Assembly: GCA_023257955.1 (NCBI GenBank)
Contig: JALRAY010000059.1
Location: 1 to 5,670 of the forward strand
Direction of reading: 5' to 3'
Length of the DNA: 5,670 nucleotides
From: Amoebophilaceae bacterium
GTDB taxonomy: Bacteria; Bacteroidota; Bacteroidia; Cytophagales; Amoebophilaceae
In this document: piece by piece, positions 1 through 5,670 of the stretch
Layout of the letters: every line of letters starts with the position of its first letter
How positions within the stretch are numbered: the stretch's first letter is position 1
The notes under the pieces: model-generated
Seen by the model: the letters and a program-made list of their open reading frames with translations, nothing else
Database searches by the model: none
What the model was told of the DNA's origin: nothing
Translations under genes and position numbers: made by a program

Positions 1-227
1 TCTGACGCATACAAGCAACAGGGAAGTACAATATAACAAGACAAGCCTTTGTACGTATAATGAGCGTTAAAGCTATTGTTGAGGTAAATGCATGACAAGT
101 GTGACAACGAATTAGATAACAGATACAATTTGCGAGGAGCCTCCCCTTCCCATCATTACAGCAATGACGGAGGGTAATCACGGAAAGCAAAAAATTAAAA
201 ATTTGTGTATATCTCAATGTAAACCGC
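1..227. other. Non-coding region upstream of mnmG
   Basis: No convincing gene is visible here. Forward frames are closed early: one frame is open only from position 2 to a TAA at 68-70, which would be at most the last 22 codons of a gene starting outside the window, and its sequence is unremarkable. Reverse-strand frames give only very short ORFs. The segment around 134-174 has short complementary stretches (CCTCC at 140-144 against GGAGG at 169-173, and TCATT/AATGA at 154-168) that could make a weak interrupted hairpin. Positions 187-204 are A/T-rich. This is most likely intergenic leader DNA. Confidence 0.55.
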
Positions 228-235
228 TATTATTG
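202..235 (+). promoter_or_regulatory. Possible Bacteroidota-type promoter for mnmG
   Basis: TTTG at 202-205 is followed after 22 bases by TATTATTG at 228-235. This is close to the Bacteroidota housekeeping pattern, TTTG, about 19-21 bases, then TAnnTTTG; the -7 element has one mismatch and the spacer is slightly long. Transcription would begin near 240, giving a leader of about 20-25 bases before the ATG at 264. That would leave the GTG at 237 outside the message, which agrees with the start chosen for mnmG. The match is by eye only and such short patterns occur by chance. Confidence 0.3.
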
Positions 236-263
236 GGTGAAGCACACAAATACTCTCTCTCTT

Positions 264-2144
264 ATGTTTCAAAAAGAATATGACATTATCGTAGTAGGCG
301 CTGGCCATGCAGGTTGCGAAGCGACGGCTGCGGCGGCTAAAATGGGATCGCGTGTGTTATTAATCACCATGAATATGGCGACGATAGCACAAATGTCTTG
401 CAACCCTGCGATGGGCGGTATCGCCAAAGGACAAATTGTTCGCGAGATAGATGCCTTAGGCGGACTATCTGGTATCATCACGGATAAGTCGATGATTCAA
501 TTTCGGATGCTCAATAGATCTAAAGGACCTGCTATGTGGAGTCCTAGGGCGCAAAGTGACCGTATGCGATTTGCTGAGGAATGGCGGCTGGCGCTAGAGA
601 AGATAGATAATATCGATTTTTGGCAGGATATAGTTCAGGCAGTATGTGTAGAAGATCAACGGATCGTAGGTGTAAAAACAGGCTTGGGGTTGACTATCCG
701 AAGCAAGGCCGTCATCCTTACGAATGGTACCTTCTTAAATGGATTGATCCATATTGGGCATAAACAGTTTCAAGGCGGTCGTACGGCAGAAAGGTCAGCG
801 ACAGGGCTCACAGGGCAATTAATCGAATTAGGGTTTGAATCCGGACGGATGAAAACAGGAACGCCCCCGAGGGTCGATGGCCGGTCGCTGGATTATACCC
901 TAATGGAAGAACAAGCAGGGGATGAGGAGCCAGGTAAATTTTCCTTCTCTGATGCTACTACGCCGCTTACAGAACAAAGAAGTTGCTACATCACCTATAC
1001 GAATGACAAGGTGCACGATATACTGCAAGCGGGGTTGGATACTTCTCCTTTGTTAAATCATCACATTACAGGCAAGGGACCGCGCTATTGTCCTTCTATC
1101 GAGGATAAAATTATCCGCTTTGCGGAAAAGCCGCGTCATCAAATTTTTGTGGAGCCGGAAGGATGGCATACGGTAGAGGTCTATGTCAATGGGTTCTCGA
1201 GCTCCTTGGCAGAGGATATACAGTACAAGGCTCTGCAGGCTATCCCGGGCTTTGCCCATGCGAAGATGTTCCGTCCAGGGTATGCTATCGAGTATGATTA
1301 TTTCCCGGCTACACAACTGAAAACGACCTTAGAAACCAAGCTGATAGAGAATTTATATTTTGCAGGTCAAATCAATGGTACTACCGGTTATGAAGAGGCT
1401 GCTTGTCAAGGCTTGATGGCAGGTATTAATGCACATCGCAAAATCCGGGGGCTTGATAGCTTTATATTATCGAGATCGGAAGCATATATAGGGGTCTTGA
1501 TAGATGATTTGGTTACGAAGGAAAGTGATGAGCCGTACAGGATGTTTACTTCCCGGGCTGAGTTTCGAATTCTCTTGCGTCAGGATAATGCGGATTTGCG
1601 GTTGACGCCTCGCGGCTTTGAACTCGGCCTAGCTAGTGAAGCGCGTATGCAAGCGGTAGCACGGAAGCAGGCGTATATCCAGCGTACGATGGATGCAATC
1701 AAGGAGCATAAAATTCACCCCAGGGAGGTTAATGAAGGTTTTCAAAAGCGATATATGCCGCTCTTAAAAGAACCGCAAACGGTTTGTCAACTCTTGCAGC
1801 GGCCCGAATTAACGTTGGAATTAGTGAGAAACTTGTATCCAGCGTTGGAAGAGGTGCTATCTATCGCTGAGGACGCGGTGCCTGCATCCTATGTGGAGCA
1901 AGTGGAAATTCTGGCGAAGTATGAGGTGTATCTTCAAAAGGAGAAAGAGTTGGTAGAAAAGTTTCAAAAGTTAGAGCACATGGCGATACCTGCTTCACTG
2001 GACTATGCATCCATAGTAGCGCTTTCTGCAGAAGGGCGTGAGAAATTACAGCAGATTCAACCACTTACCATCGGGCAAGCTTCTAAAATCAGTGGTGTCT
2101 CGCCTTCGGATATAGCGATTTTAATGGTGTATCTGGGGAGGTAA
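264..2144 (+). CDS. mnmG: tRNA uridine-5-carboxymethylaminomethyl(34) modification enzyme MnmG (GidA)
   Basis: MnmG is a cytoplasmic FAD- and NADH-dependent enzyme. With the GTPase MnmE it builds the carboxymethylaminomethyl group on C5 of wobble uridine 34 in tRNAs reading codons that end in A or G. The product here is 626 residues, normal for the family. The FAD-binding glycine motif GAGHAGCEA is at residues 12-20. CNPAMGG, with Cys46 matching E. coli Cys47, is at 46-52. The first family signature, GPRYCPSIEDK, is at 272-282, with Cys276 matching E. coli Cys277. The second, AGQINGTTGYEEAACQG, is at 367-383. The C-terminal helical region (about 545-626) is where the family binds MnmE and tRNA. 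The ATG at 264 is preferred over an in-frame GTG at 237 because the protein then begins MFQKEYDIIVVG, matching usual family N-termini. There is no Shine-Dalgarno; the ATG directly follows a CT-repeat tract. The gene ends with tandem in-frame stops, TAA then TAG. No mnmE lies nearby. Confidence 0.97.
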   Translation: MFQKEYDIIVVGAGHAGCEATAAAAKMGSRVLLITMNMATIAQMSCNPAMGGIAKGQIVREIDALGGLSGIITDKSMIQFRMLNRSKGPAMWSPRAQSDRMRFAEEWRLALEKIDNIDFWQDIVQAVCVEDQRIVGVKTGLGLTIRSKAVILTNGTFLNGLIHIGHKQFQGGRTAERSATGLTGQLIELGFESGRMKTGTPPRVDGRSLDYTLMEEQAGDEEPGKFSFSDATTPLTEQRSCYITYTNDKVHDILQAGLDTSPLLNHHITGKGPRYCPSIEDKIIRFAEKPRHQIFVEPEGWHTVEVYVNGFSSSLAEDIQYKALQAIPGFAHAKMFRPGYAIEYDYFPATQLKTTLETKLIENLYFAGQINGTTGYEEAACQGLMAGINAHRKIRGLDSFILSRSEAYIGVLIDDLVTKESDEPYRMFTSRAEFRILLRQDNADLRLTPRGFELGLASEARMQAVARKQAYIQRTMDAIKEHKIHPREVNEGFQKRYMPLLKEPQTVCQLLQRPELTLELVRNLYPALEEVLSIAEDAVPASYVEQVEILAKYEVYLQKEKELVEKFQKLEHMAIPASLDYASIVALSAEGREKLQQIQPLTIGQASKISGVSPSDIAILMVYLGR

Positions 2145-2352
2145 TAGGCTCCTTGATAGCAGCTTCACAAGCGTGTATTATGGAGGCATAAAGAAAAGAA
2201 GGCGGGCTTATAGTCATTTAGTGAGGAAAATCGTATTTTTGATGGCGTAAAAAAAATATGCTTAGTGTATTTCGTGTGTGATATGCACCTATTTCAATAG
2301 GCTTAGCTGCAAGCAGCATACCGCTTAGCATGCATGATAGCCGCAATTTTTG
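2145..2352. other. Intergenic region between mnmG and tRNA-Arg
   Basis: This 208-base gap holds no supportable gene. A tight inverted repeat, GCTGC-AA-GCAGC, lies at 2306-2317, and GCTTAGC occurs twice (2301-2307 and 2323-2329). The 2-base spacer makes the inverted repeat a poor hairpin, and no T-run follows it, so I do not call a terminator for mnmG here. A possible promoter element is listed separately. Confidence 0.6.
2234..2241 (+). promoter_or_regulatory. Possible -7 promoter element upstream of tRNA-Arg
   Basis: TATTTTTG matches the Bacteroidota -7 pattern TAnnTTTG at all fixed positions. I see no good TTTG partner 19-22 bases upstream, and the element sits about 110 bases before the tRNA, so it is only a weak candidate. 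It lies in a T-rich run where a chance match is easy. Confidence 0.17.
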
Positions 2353-2426
2353 GGTCCCATAGCTCAGCTGGATAGAGCGACTGCCTTCTAAGCAGTAGGT
2401 CGGAAGTTCGAATCTTCCTGGGATCA
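2353..2426 (+). tRNA. tRNA-Arg, anticodon UCU
   Basis: The sequence folds into a complete cloverleaf of 74 bases. The acceptor stem pairs GGTCCCA (2353-2359) with TGGGATC (2419-2425), with a G-U wobble at the second pair. The D arm is GCTC/GAGC around AGCTGGATA. The anticodon stem is ACTGC/GCAGT around the loop CTTCTAA, with anticodon TCT at 2387-2389. The five-base variable loop is AGGTC. The T stem is GGAAG/CTTCC with loop TTCGAAT. It reads AGA (and perhaps AGG) arginine codons. A20 in the D loop and C35 in the anticodon, the known bacterial arginine identity bases, are both present. The discriminator is A2426; the 3' CCA is not encoded (CAC follows), so it must be added by a nucleotidyltransferase. 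A UCU anticodon places it in the general class of wobble-U34 tRNAs that MnmE-MnmG modify. Confidence 0.97.
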
Positions 2427-2463
2427 CACACTCATTGTATTCATCGTGCCTTTTAGCATTACC

Positions 2464-2497
2464 CTCTTCACTGCAGCTGAGGTGCTTTCCTCAAGAG
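2464..2497 (+). other. Weak interrupted hairpin between tRNA-Arg and the ZIP gene
   Basis: An inner hairpin, GAGG (2479-2482) with CCTC (2489-2492) and a TGCTTT loop, sits inside an outer pairing of CTCTT (2464-2468) with AAGAG (2493-2497), leaving a ten-base bulge on the 5' side. No T-run follows, so it is not a classic intrinsic terminator. It might assist tRNA 3' processing or be chance. No promoter pattern is clear between the tRNA and the ZIP gene, so the two could share a transcript. Confidence 0.2.
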
Positions 2498-2543
2498 AGA
2501 TTATCAATTCTGTGTCATTTTATCGTTGCCGAATCTTCACTTT

Positions 2544-3305
2544 ATGTTACAAATTTTCTTAGCTACGCTTGTAGGAGGATGCGTGTTTATGCTCCTTCCG
2601 CCCTTTAAACCACAGGTATTTAAAATCATCTTAGCTTTTACGGGGAGTTATTTATTCGCGCTCACCGTCTTGCACTTATTACCTGATCTCTTTAAAGCGA
2701 GCACGGATAGGCATAGCATTGGTTTGTTTATACTCGCAGGCTTCTTTCTGCAAATAATTTTGGGGGCCTTTAGTGAGGGGATTGAGCATGGACACTTACA
2801 TGAAGGGCATCACCATAAACTGCTAGCGTCCCCCTTACGGGTTTTTATCTCTCTTTACATTCATGCTTTACTAGACGGTGTTGTTGTTAATAATGCTACT
2901 ATGAGTTGCAGTTGTCATATGCATCACCACCATGCACATGCTGCGCATGCTCCTATTTATGGGTTGTTAATGGGGGGCATTATGTTACATAAATTTTGTG
3001 ATGCTTTCGCTTTGGTGAGCGTGTTAAACCAAGCTTTTCGTTCTAAGAAAGCTGTTTTTTTGTACCTATTAGGATTTTCTTTAGCCTCGCCATTGGGCTT
3101 TTGGCTCAGTGATGCCGGTCATAGTAAATTTTTTAGCCCGCAAGTGTATGTAATCTTATCTGCCATTGCGGTAGGTAATTTATTGCAGGTATCTACGACC
3201 ATTTTCTTTGAAGCATGCCCAGATCATAAGATTGATTGGAAGCGATTTATATCGATGGTGTTGGGAGTATTAGCAGTGGTGATGATGGAGTTCCTACATC
3301 TATAG
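2544..3305 (+). CDS. ZIP-family divalent metal transporter
   Basis: The 253-residue product is an inner-membrane protein of the ZIP family, which moves zinc and sometimes iron or manganese into the cytoplasm. Its length is normal for bacterial ZIPs. About eight hydrophobic segments can be placed: roughly residues 3-18, 27-47, 59-79, 98-117, 137-160, 169-189, 199-222 and 235-252. The expected metal-site motifs are HALLDG (His107, Asp111) in the fourth segment and HKFCD (His149, Asp153) in the fifth. Two histidine-rich stretches lie in loops: EHGHLHEGHHHK at 81-92, and a Cys/His cluster at 122-136 that starts CSCHMHHHH. The segment ending VSTTIFFE (216-223), then DHK, resembles Bacteroidota ZIP proteins; as I recall them a His is usual two residues before STT-type motifs, where this protein has a Gln/Val pair. 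An in-frame TTG at 2526 is an alternative start, but the ATG gives a protein starting directly with the first membrane helix. No Shine-Dalgarno is visible. Metal specificity cannot be read from sequence. Confidence 0.9.
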   Translation: MLQIFLATLVGGCVFMLLPPFKPQVFKIILAFTGSYLFALTVLHLLPDLFKASTDRHSIGLFILAGFFLQIILGAFSEGIEHGHLHEGHHHKLLASPLRVFISLYIHALLDGVVVNNATMSCSCHMHHHHAHAAHAPIYGLLMGGIMLHKFCDAFALVSVLNQAFRSKKAVFLYLLGFSLASPLGFWLSDAGHSKFFSPQVYVILSAIAVGNLLQVSTTIFFEACPDHKIDWKRFISMVLGVLAVVMMEFLHL

Positions 3306-3541
3306 ATCGTATTTTAAACTTATATCATTATATTGCACACATAGCAATACTCATCCGAGTAGGAAATGGCTTATTTATTAAGCAGAGAGCACAAGCAAAA
3401 GTCGCAATACAGTAAAGAGCATCACTTTATTTGGCATGCACCTCTATATTAAGCAAGGCTTTGCAGTGGTAGATAGAAAGAAGAAGGAAGAGGAAATAAG
3501 TAACACATTAATAAGTTTAACCCATTAACCATTTATACCAT
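3306..3541. other. Intergenic region between ZIP gene and symporter-sensor gene
   Basis: This 236-base A/T-rich gap has no supportable gene. Its only visible structure is the pair of small hairpins at 3331-3361. TTTATTTG at 3426-3433 is one base off the Bacteroidota -7 pattern but lacks a TTTG partner at the right distance. A purine-rich run at about 3474-3497 is too far from the downstream ATG at 3542 to act as its ribosome binding site. Confidence 0.6.
3331..3361 (+). terminator. Two adjacent small hairpins after the ZIP gene, possible terminator
   Basis: TATTGC (3331-3336) pairs perfectly with GCAATA (3344-3349) around a seven-base loop. Immediately next to it TACTC (3348-3352) pairs with GAGTA (3357-3361) around ATCC. 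The two stems share two bases, so they would compete at that edge. They start 26 bases after the ZIP stop codon. Stems are short and no strong T-run follows, so termination is only a suggestion from position. Confidence 0.25.
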
Positions 3542-5670
3542 ATGCAACAATATCTAAGTATCGATTATCTCATAGTATACGCCTTTTTAGCGATCACCTT
3601 GTTTATAGGCTTTCGTGCAGGGCGAGGCATTAAAAATATCCGAGAATATGCTGTAGGGCATGGTACCTATACGACAGCTATACTGCTGTTCACCTTCCTC
3701 GCCACTGATATTGGAGGAGGTATGGTATTGAATGGTGCTAGCCAGACAGTTAGGATTGGAATTATTAGCTCGCTTGCTGCTTTTGGAGTAACTATACAAT
3801 TTTTAGGGCCTATTGCTTTTATGGCATCTCATATGAAACATTTTAAAAAATGTTTAACCATAGGAGACGTCATGGGAAGTTTATATGGAAAATACAGCCA
3901 GATGATTACAGGCGTGATTGGTACCTTGTATTCCTTCTTTATGATTGGGATGGAGTTGTTTATGCTTGGGATTATAAGTGAATCTTTGTTAAATATTCCC
4001 GCCCATTGGGGTATTATCATTGGAGGTATCATATTCGTAGTCTATACAGCCCATGGAGGGATCCATGCCGTGACCCTAACGGATATTTTTCAGTTTCTGA
4101 TATTGTTTTTGGTAGTGCCGTTAATTGCAAGTATCGTCTTAGGAGAGTGTGGGGGTATAAGCGCTGTGTTTGATCAAGTTCCGGCAAGTAAGCTTACAAT
4201 AGTAAACAACGAACAATTTTCTTTTTTTCTCACCTGCTTTATCATCTGTAGTGTTTTGCCAATTGGCATGGTTTCTCCTCCTCTTTTCCAGCGGATGTTA
4301 ATGGGTAACGAAACGAGTAATTTCCGTAATCTATGTTGTCTGACGGCAGGATTTTATCCACTTTTTTGCACAACGGTTATGCTTATTGGATTAGGCGGAA
4401 TTATTCTTTTCCCTCATGTAGAAGCAACTGATATCATGCCGCATATTATTAAAGAAATGTTACCTACGGGCTTACGAGGATTGGCTGTAGCAGGAGTTTT
4501 GGGTGTAGTGATGTCTACATTAGATTCTTACTTACATGCAGCCGGGCTCATACTCGTGCATGATGTGATTGACCCGATACTCAAATTCAAGAATGTTAAC
4601 ATCAATGAATTACGCTGGGTGAAGTATGGTACTTTCTTCGTAGGAGTTATTAGCATTATCATAGGATTACAAGCCACAGATGCTATCCAATTGGTGTCAG
4701 GAGCTGTACGTATCGCAGTGCCCTTGTTATTGTTTCCGCTATATATGGGTATTGTAGGGCTTAAGCCTACCAAAGCCGCTTTTTATGGCGCGCTCATCAT
4801 CACTATCCCCGCATTATTTCTACTGACATACCTATTGCCAGAATCGCAGCGTCATTTAGATACGCCCATCGGTTTTATAGTTAATGCCATCACCTTCCTG
4901 CTCATCCATTATAGGGTTAATAAAGGGATTGTAAGGGTTGTGCGAGATGGAACAGAGGGAGAAGATCTGCGGGTAAAGTATATTCGTTTCGACATAAAGG
5001 CATTCCTCTCCCTGCTCAAAGCTTGCATCCCTACACCTTCAAAGGTTATGACTTACTCCAATGCCCGGATTAACAAATACGGCGCTCCGCATATTCTATT
5101 CGGTGTCTTTGTAGCTATTAATTTTACCTACCCCTACTTCATGTGGAATAGTGAGATAGCAGGGATCCATCATCTGATGCTGATCCTTCGCATTGTAGGC
5201 GCATTCGGTTGTGGACTGTTAATCATCAGAGAAAGGTGGCCCAAATGGCTAGAACCTTATTTCCCCATATACTGGCATACGTTAATCATGTATTGCTTGC
5301 CTTTCATAAGCACCTTCATGCTACTGCTTACGCACGCAAGTATAGAATGGCTCATCAATATCGCTGTAGGTATCATTTTACTGCTCTTAATCGTTGATTG
5401 GCTCAGTGCTATCATTTTGGGAATGCTGGGTATCGGTTTAGCCTTCGTATGCTATCACTACTTTGTAGGGGAAATTGTGCTATCCTTAGATTTTAGTTCT
5501 ACATACTTGCTGATGTATCAAATTCTATTTGGCCTGCTGATAGGGTTTTTGTTTGCCCGCAGAAAACAACTCCGCTATGACAAACTTGACACAGAGAAAA
5601 ATCAAGCTGAGAAAAAAGAGCAAAATCATCTGGAAGAATGCCGCAGCACTTATAGGGAGCGGATGGCTGT
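3542..5670 (+). CDS. Sodium:solute symporter fused to a CqsS-like membrane sensor, probable histidine kinase (3' end outside window)
   Basis: The frame is open for 709 codons to the window edge with no stop, so the gene is partial. Residues 1-458 form a sodium:solute symporter (SSS/SLC5) domain with about 13 predicted helices. TDIGGG at 55-60 places Asp56 at the E. coli PutP Asp55 position. VMSTLDS at 323-329 places Ser325 and Thr326 at PutP Ser340/Thr341. Both are sodium-site residues, so transport may be retained. Ordinary SSS proteins end soon after this; here a mostly hydrophilic linker (459-512) leads to six more helices (about 513-671) resembling the Vibrio CqsS sensor. A charged, probably coiled segment (672-709) follows, as before a kinase HisKA domain. 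The best-known SSS-kinase fusions, CbrA-type, carry a STAC domain after the transporter, and I do not recognise one here. The substrate is unknown. The ATG at 3542 begins just before helix 1; no Shine-Dalgarno is visible. The kinase part is inferred. Confidence 0.85.
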   Translation, partial: MQQYLSIDYLIVYAFLAITLFIGFRAGRGIKNIREYAVGHGTYTTAILLFTFLATDIGGGMVLNGASQTVRIGIISSLAAFGVTIQFLGPIAFMASHMKHFKKCLTIGDVMGSLYGKYSQMITGVIGTLYSFFMIGMELFMLGIISESLLNIPAHWGIIIGGIIFVVYTAHGGIHAVTLTDIFQFLILFLVVPLIASIVLGECGGISAVFDQVPASKLTIVNNEQFSFFLTCFIICSVLPIGMVSPPLFQRMLMGNETSNFRNLCCLTAGFYPLFCTTVMLIGLGGIILFPHVEATDIMPHIIKEMLPTGLRGLAVAGVLGVVMSTLDSYLHAAGLILVHDVIDPILKFKNVNINELRWVKYGTFFVGVISIIIGLQATDAIQLVSGAVRIAVPLLLFPLYMGIVGLKPTKAAFYGALIITIPALFLLTYLLPESQRHLDTPIGFIVNAITFLLIHYRVNKGIVRVVRDGTEGEDLRVKYIRFDIKAFLSLLKACIPTPSKVMTYSNARINKYGAPHILFGVFVAINFTYPYFMWNSEIAGIHHLMLILRIVGAFGCGLLIIRERWPKWLEPYFPIYWHTLIMYCLPFISTFMLLLTHASIEWLINIAVGIILLLLIVDWLSAIILGMLGIGLAFVCYHYFVGEIVLSLDFSSTYLLMYQILFGLLIGFLFARRKQLRYDKLDTEKNQAEKKEQNHLEECRSTYRERMA
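5069..5557 (+). other. CqsS-like six-helix sensory domain within the symporter fusion
   Basis: Residues about 510-672 of the fusion hold six hydrophobic segments, near 513-533, 545-562, 577-598, 602-619, 621-640 and 653-671. The order of features follows the N-terminus of Vibrio cholerae CqsS as I recall it: an aromatic-rich first helix (FTYPYFMW here), a helix with an L/VGA-type small-residue stretch, a short RERWPKW-type cytoplasmic turn followed by a tyrosine and proline-containing segment, then CLPFISTFMLLL against CLPFFFAFMMLM in CqsS, a short loop ending in Trp, and a final helix before basic residues. CqsS binds CAI-1, an alpha-hydroxyketone. Whether this domain binds a similar signal, or serves only as a membrane coupler for the transporter, cannot be told from sequence. 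The assignment is from memory and visual comparison. Confidence 0.6.
5558..5670 (+). other. Charged coiled-coil-like linker at the window edge
   Basis: Residues 672-709 leave the last membrane helix with ARRKQ and continue as a Lys/Glu/Gln-rich stretch with few hydrophobic residues. This is typical of the signalling helix between a membrane sensor and a histidine kinase dimerisation domain. The phosphoacceptor His motif is not inside the window. The orientation (basic residues right after the helix) fits a cytoplasmic C-terminus. Confidence 0.5.

Noticed and set aside
56..61. TATAAT, a perfect classical -10 box
   Set aside because: No TTGACA-like -35 element lies at the right distance, Bacteroidota use a different promoter pattern, and it is about 200 bases from the gene.
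2..70. Open frame to a TAA at 68-70, possible end of an upstream gene
   Set aside because: Only 22 codons are visible with no recognisable motif, and an open stretch of this length is expected by chance.
237..263. GTG at 237 as the mnmG start, adding nine residues
   Set aside because: The extra residues do not look like any MnmG N-terminus, and a promoter-like element ends just before it. The ATG at 264 gives the usual start.
2218..2427. Reverse-strand ORF over the tRNA gene, with a protein start reading MIPGRFELPTYC
   Set aside because: This is the well-known false protein made by translating the antisense strand of a tRNA gene. The cloverleaf on the + strand explains the sequence.
2526..2543. 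TTG at 2526 as the start of the ZIP gene
   Set aside because: It adds six residues with no family resemblance, and the ATG at 2544 leads straight into the first membrane helix.
4528..4773. Reverse-strand ORF of 81 codons opposite the symporter domain
   Set aside because: It is a shadow of the symporter frame, which holds conserved SSS motifs at this place. The same holds for the other reverse ORFs opposite mnmG and the symporter.
5209..5397. A 62-residue + strand ORF inside the symporter-sensor gene
   Set aside because: It is in another frame of a well-supported membrane-domain coding sequence and shows no family features.

Overview
The window reads as a piece of a Bacteroidota chromosome, with every gene on the + strand. 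MnmG and the ZIP transporter both have a Bacteroidota look: the MnmG SPRAQSDR segment, and the end of the ZIP protein (a VSTTIFFE motif, then DHK and the last helix). None of the three protein start codons has a Shine-Dalgarno sequence at the usual distance, which is usual for this phylum. GC looks moderate, about 40-45% by eye. The third gene is a large transporter-sensor fusion of a kind I associate with signalling proteins, including those of intracellular bacteria. An amoeba- or arthropod-associated lineage such as the Amoebophilus/Cardinium group is therefore possible, but this is a guess and not shown by the sequence.

Layout: 1-263 is a non-coding leader with a possible Bacteroidota-type promoter just before mnmG. 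Positions 264-2144 hold a complete mnmG (gidA), the FAD enzyme that modifies the wobble uridine of certain tRNAs. Positions 2145-2352 are an intergenic gap with a possible promoter element. Positions 2353-2426 are a tRNA-Arg(UCU) gene. This placement is notable because tRNAs with a wobble U such as UCU are in the general class modified by MnmG with MnmE, though nothing shows a regulatory link. Positions 2427-2543 are a short gap with a weak hairpin. Positions 2544-3305 hold a complete ZIP-family divalent metal transporter with two histidine-rich stretches. Positions 3306-3541 are intergenic, with two adjacent small hairpins just after the ZIP stop. From 3542 one uninterrupted reading frame runs off the end of the window.

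That last gene is the main point of interest. Its first ~458 residues are a full 13-helix sodium:solute symporter (SSS, SLC5-like) with the sodium-site residues apparently intact. After a ~50-residue linker comes a second, six-helix membrane domain. By eye it resembles the sensory domain of CqsS, the Vibrio CAI-1 quorum-sensing receptor kinase. The frame then enters a charged, probably coiled-coil segment, the usual lead-in to a histidine kinase core, and the window stops there. The encoded protein is probably a transporter-linked membrane sensor kinase. The kinase part lies outside the window and is inferred.

The genes do not form an obvious tight operon: gaps of 208, 117 and 236 bases separate them, and their functions (tRNA modification, tRNA, metal uptake, solute sensing) are not a known pathway. 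I see no mobile element, CRISPR array or origin.
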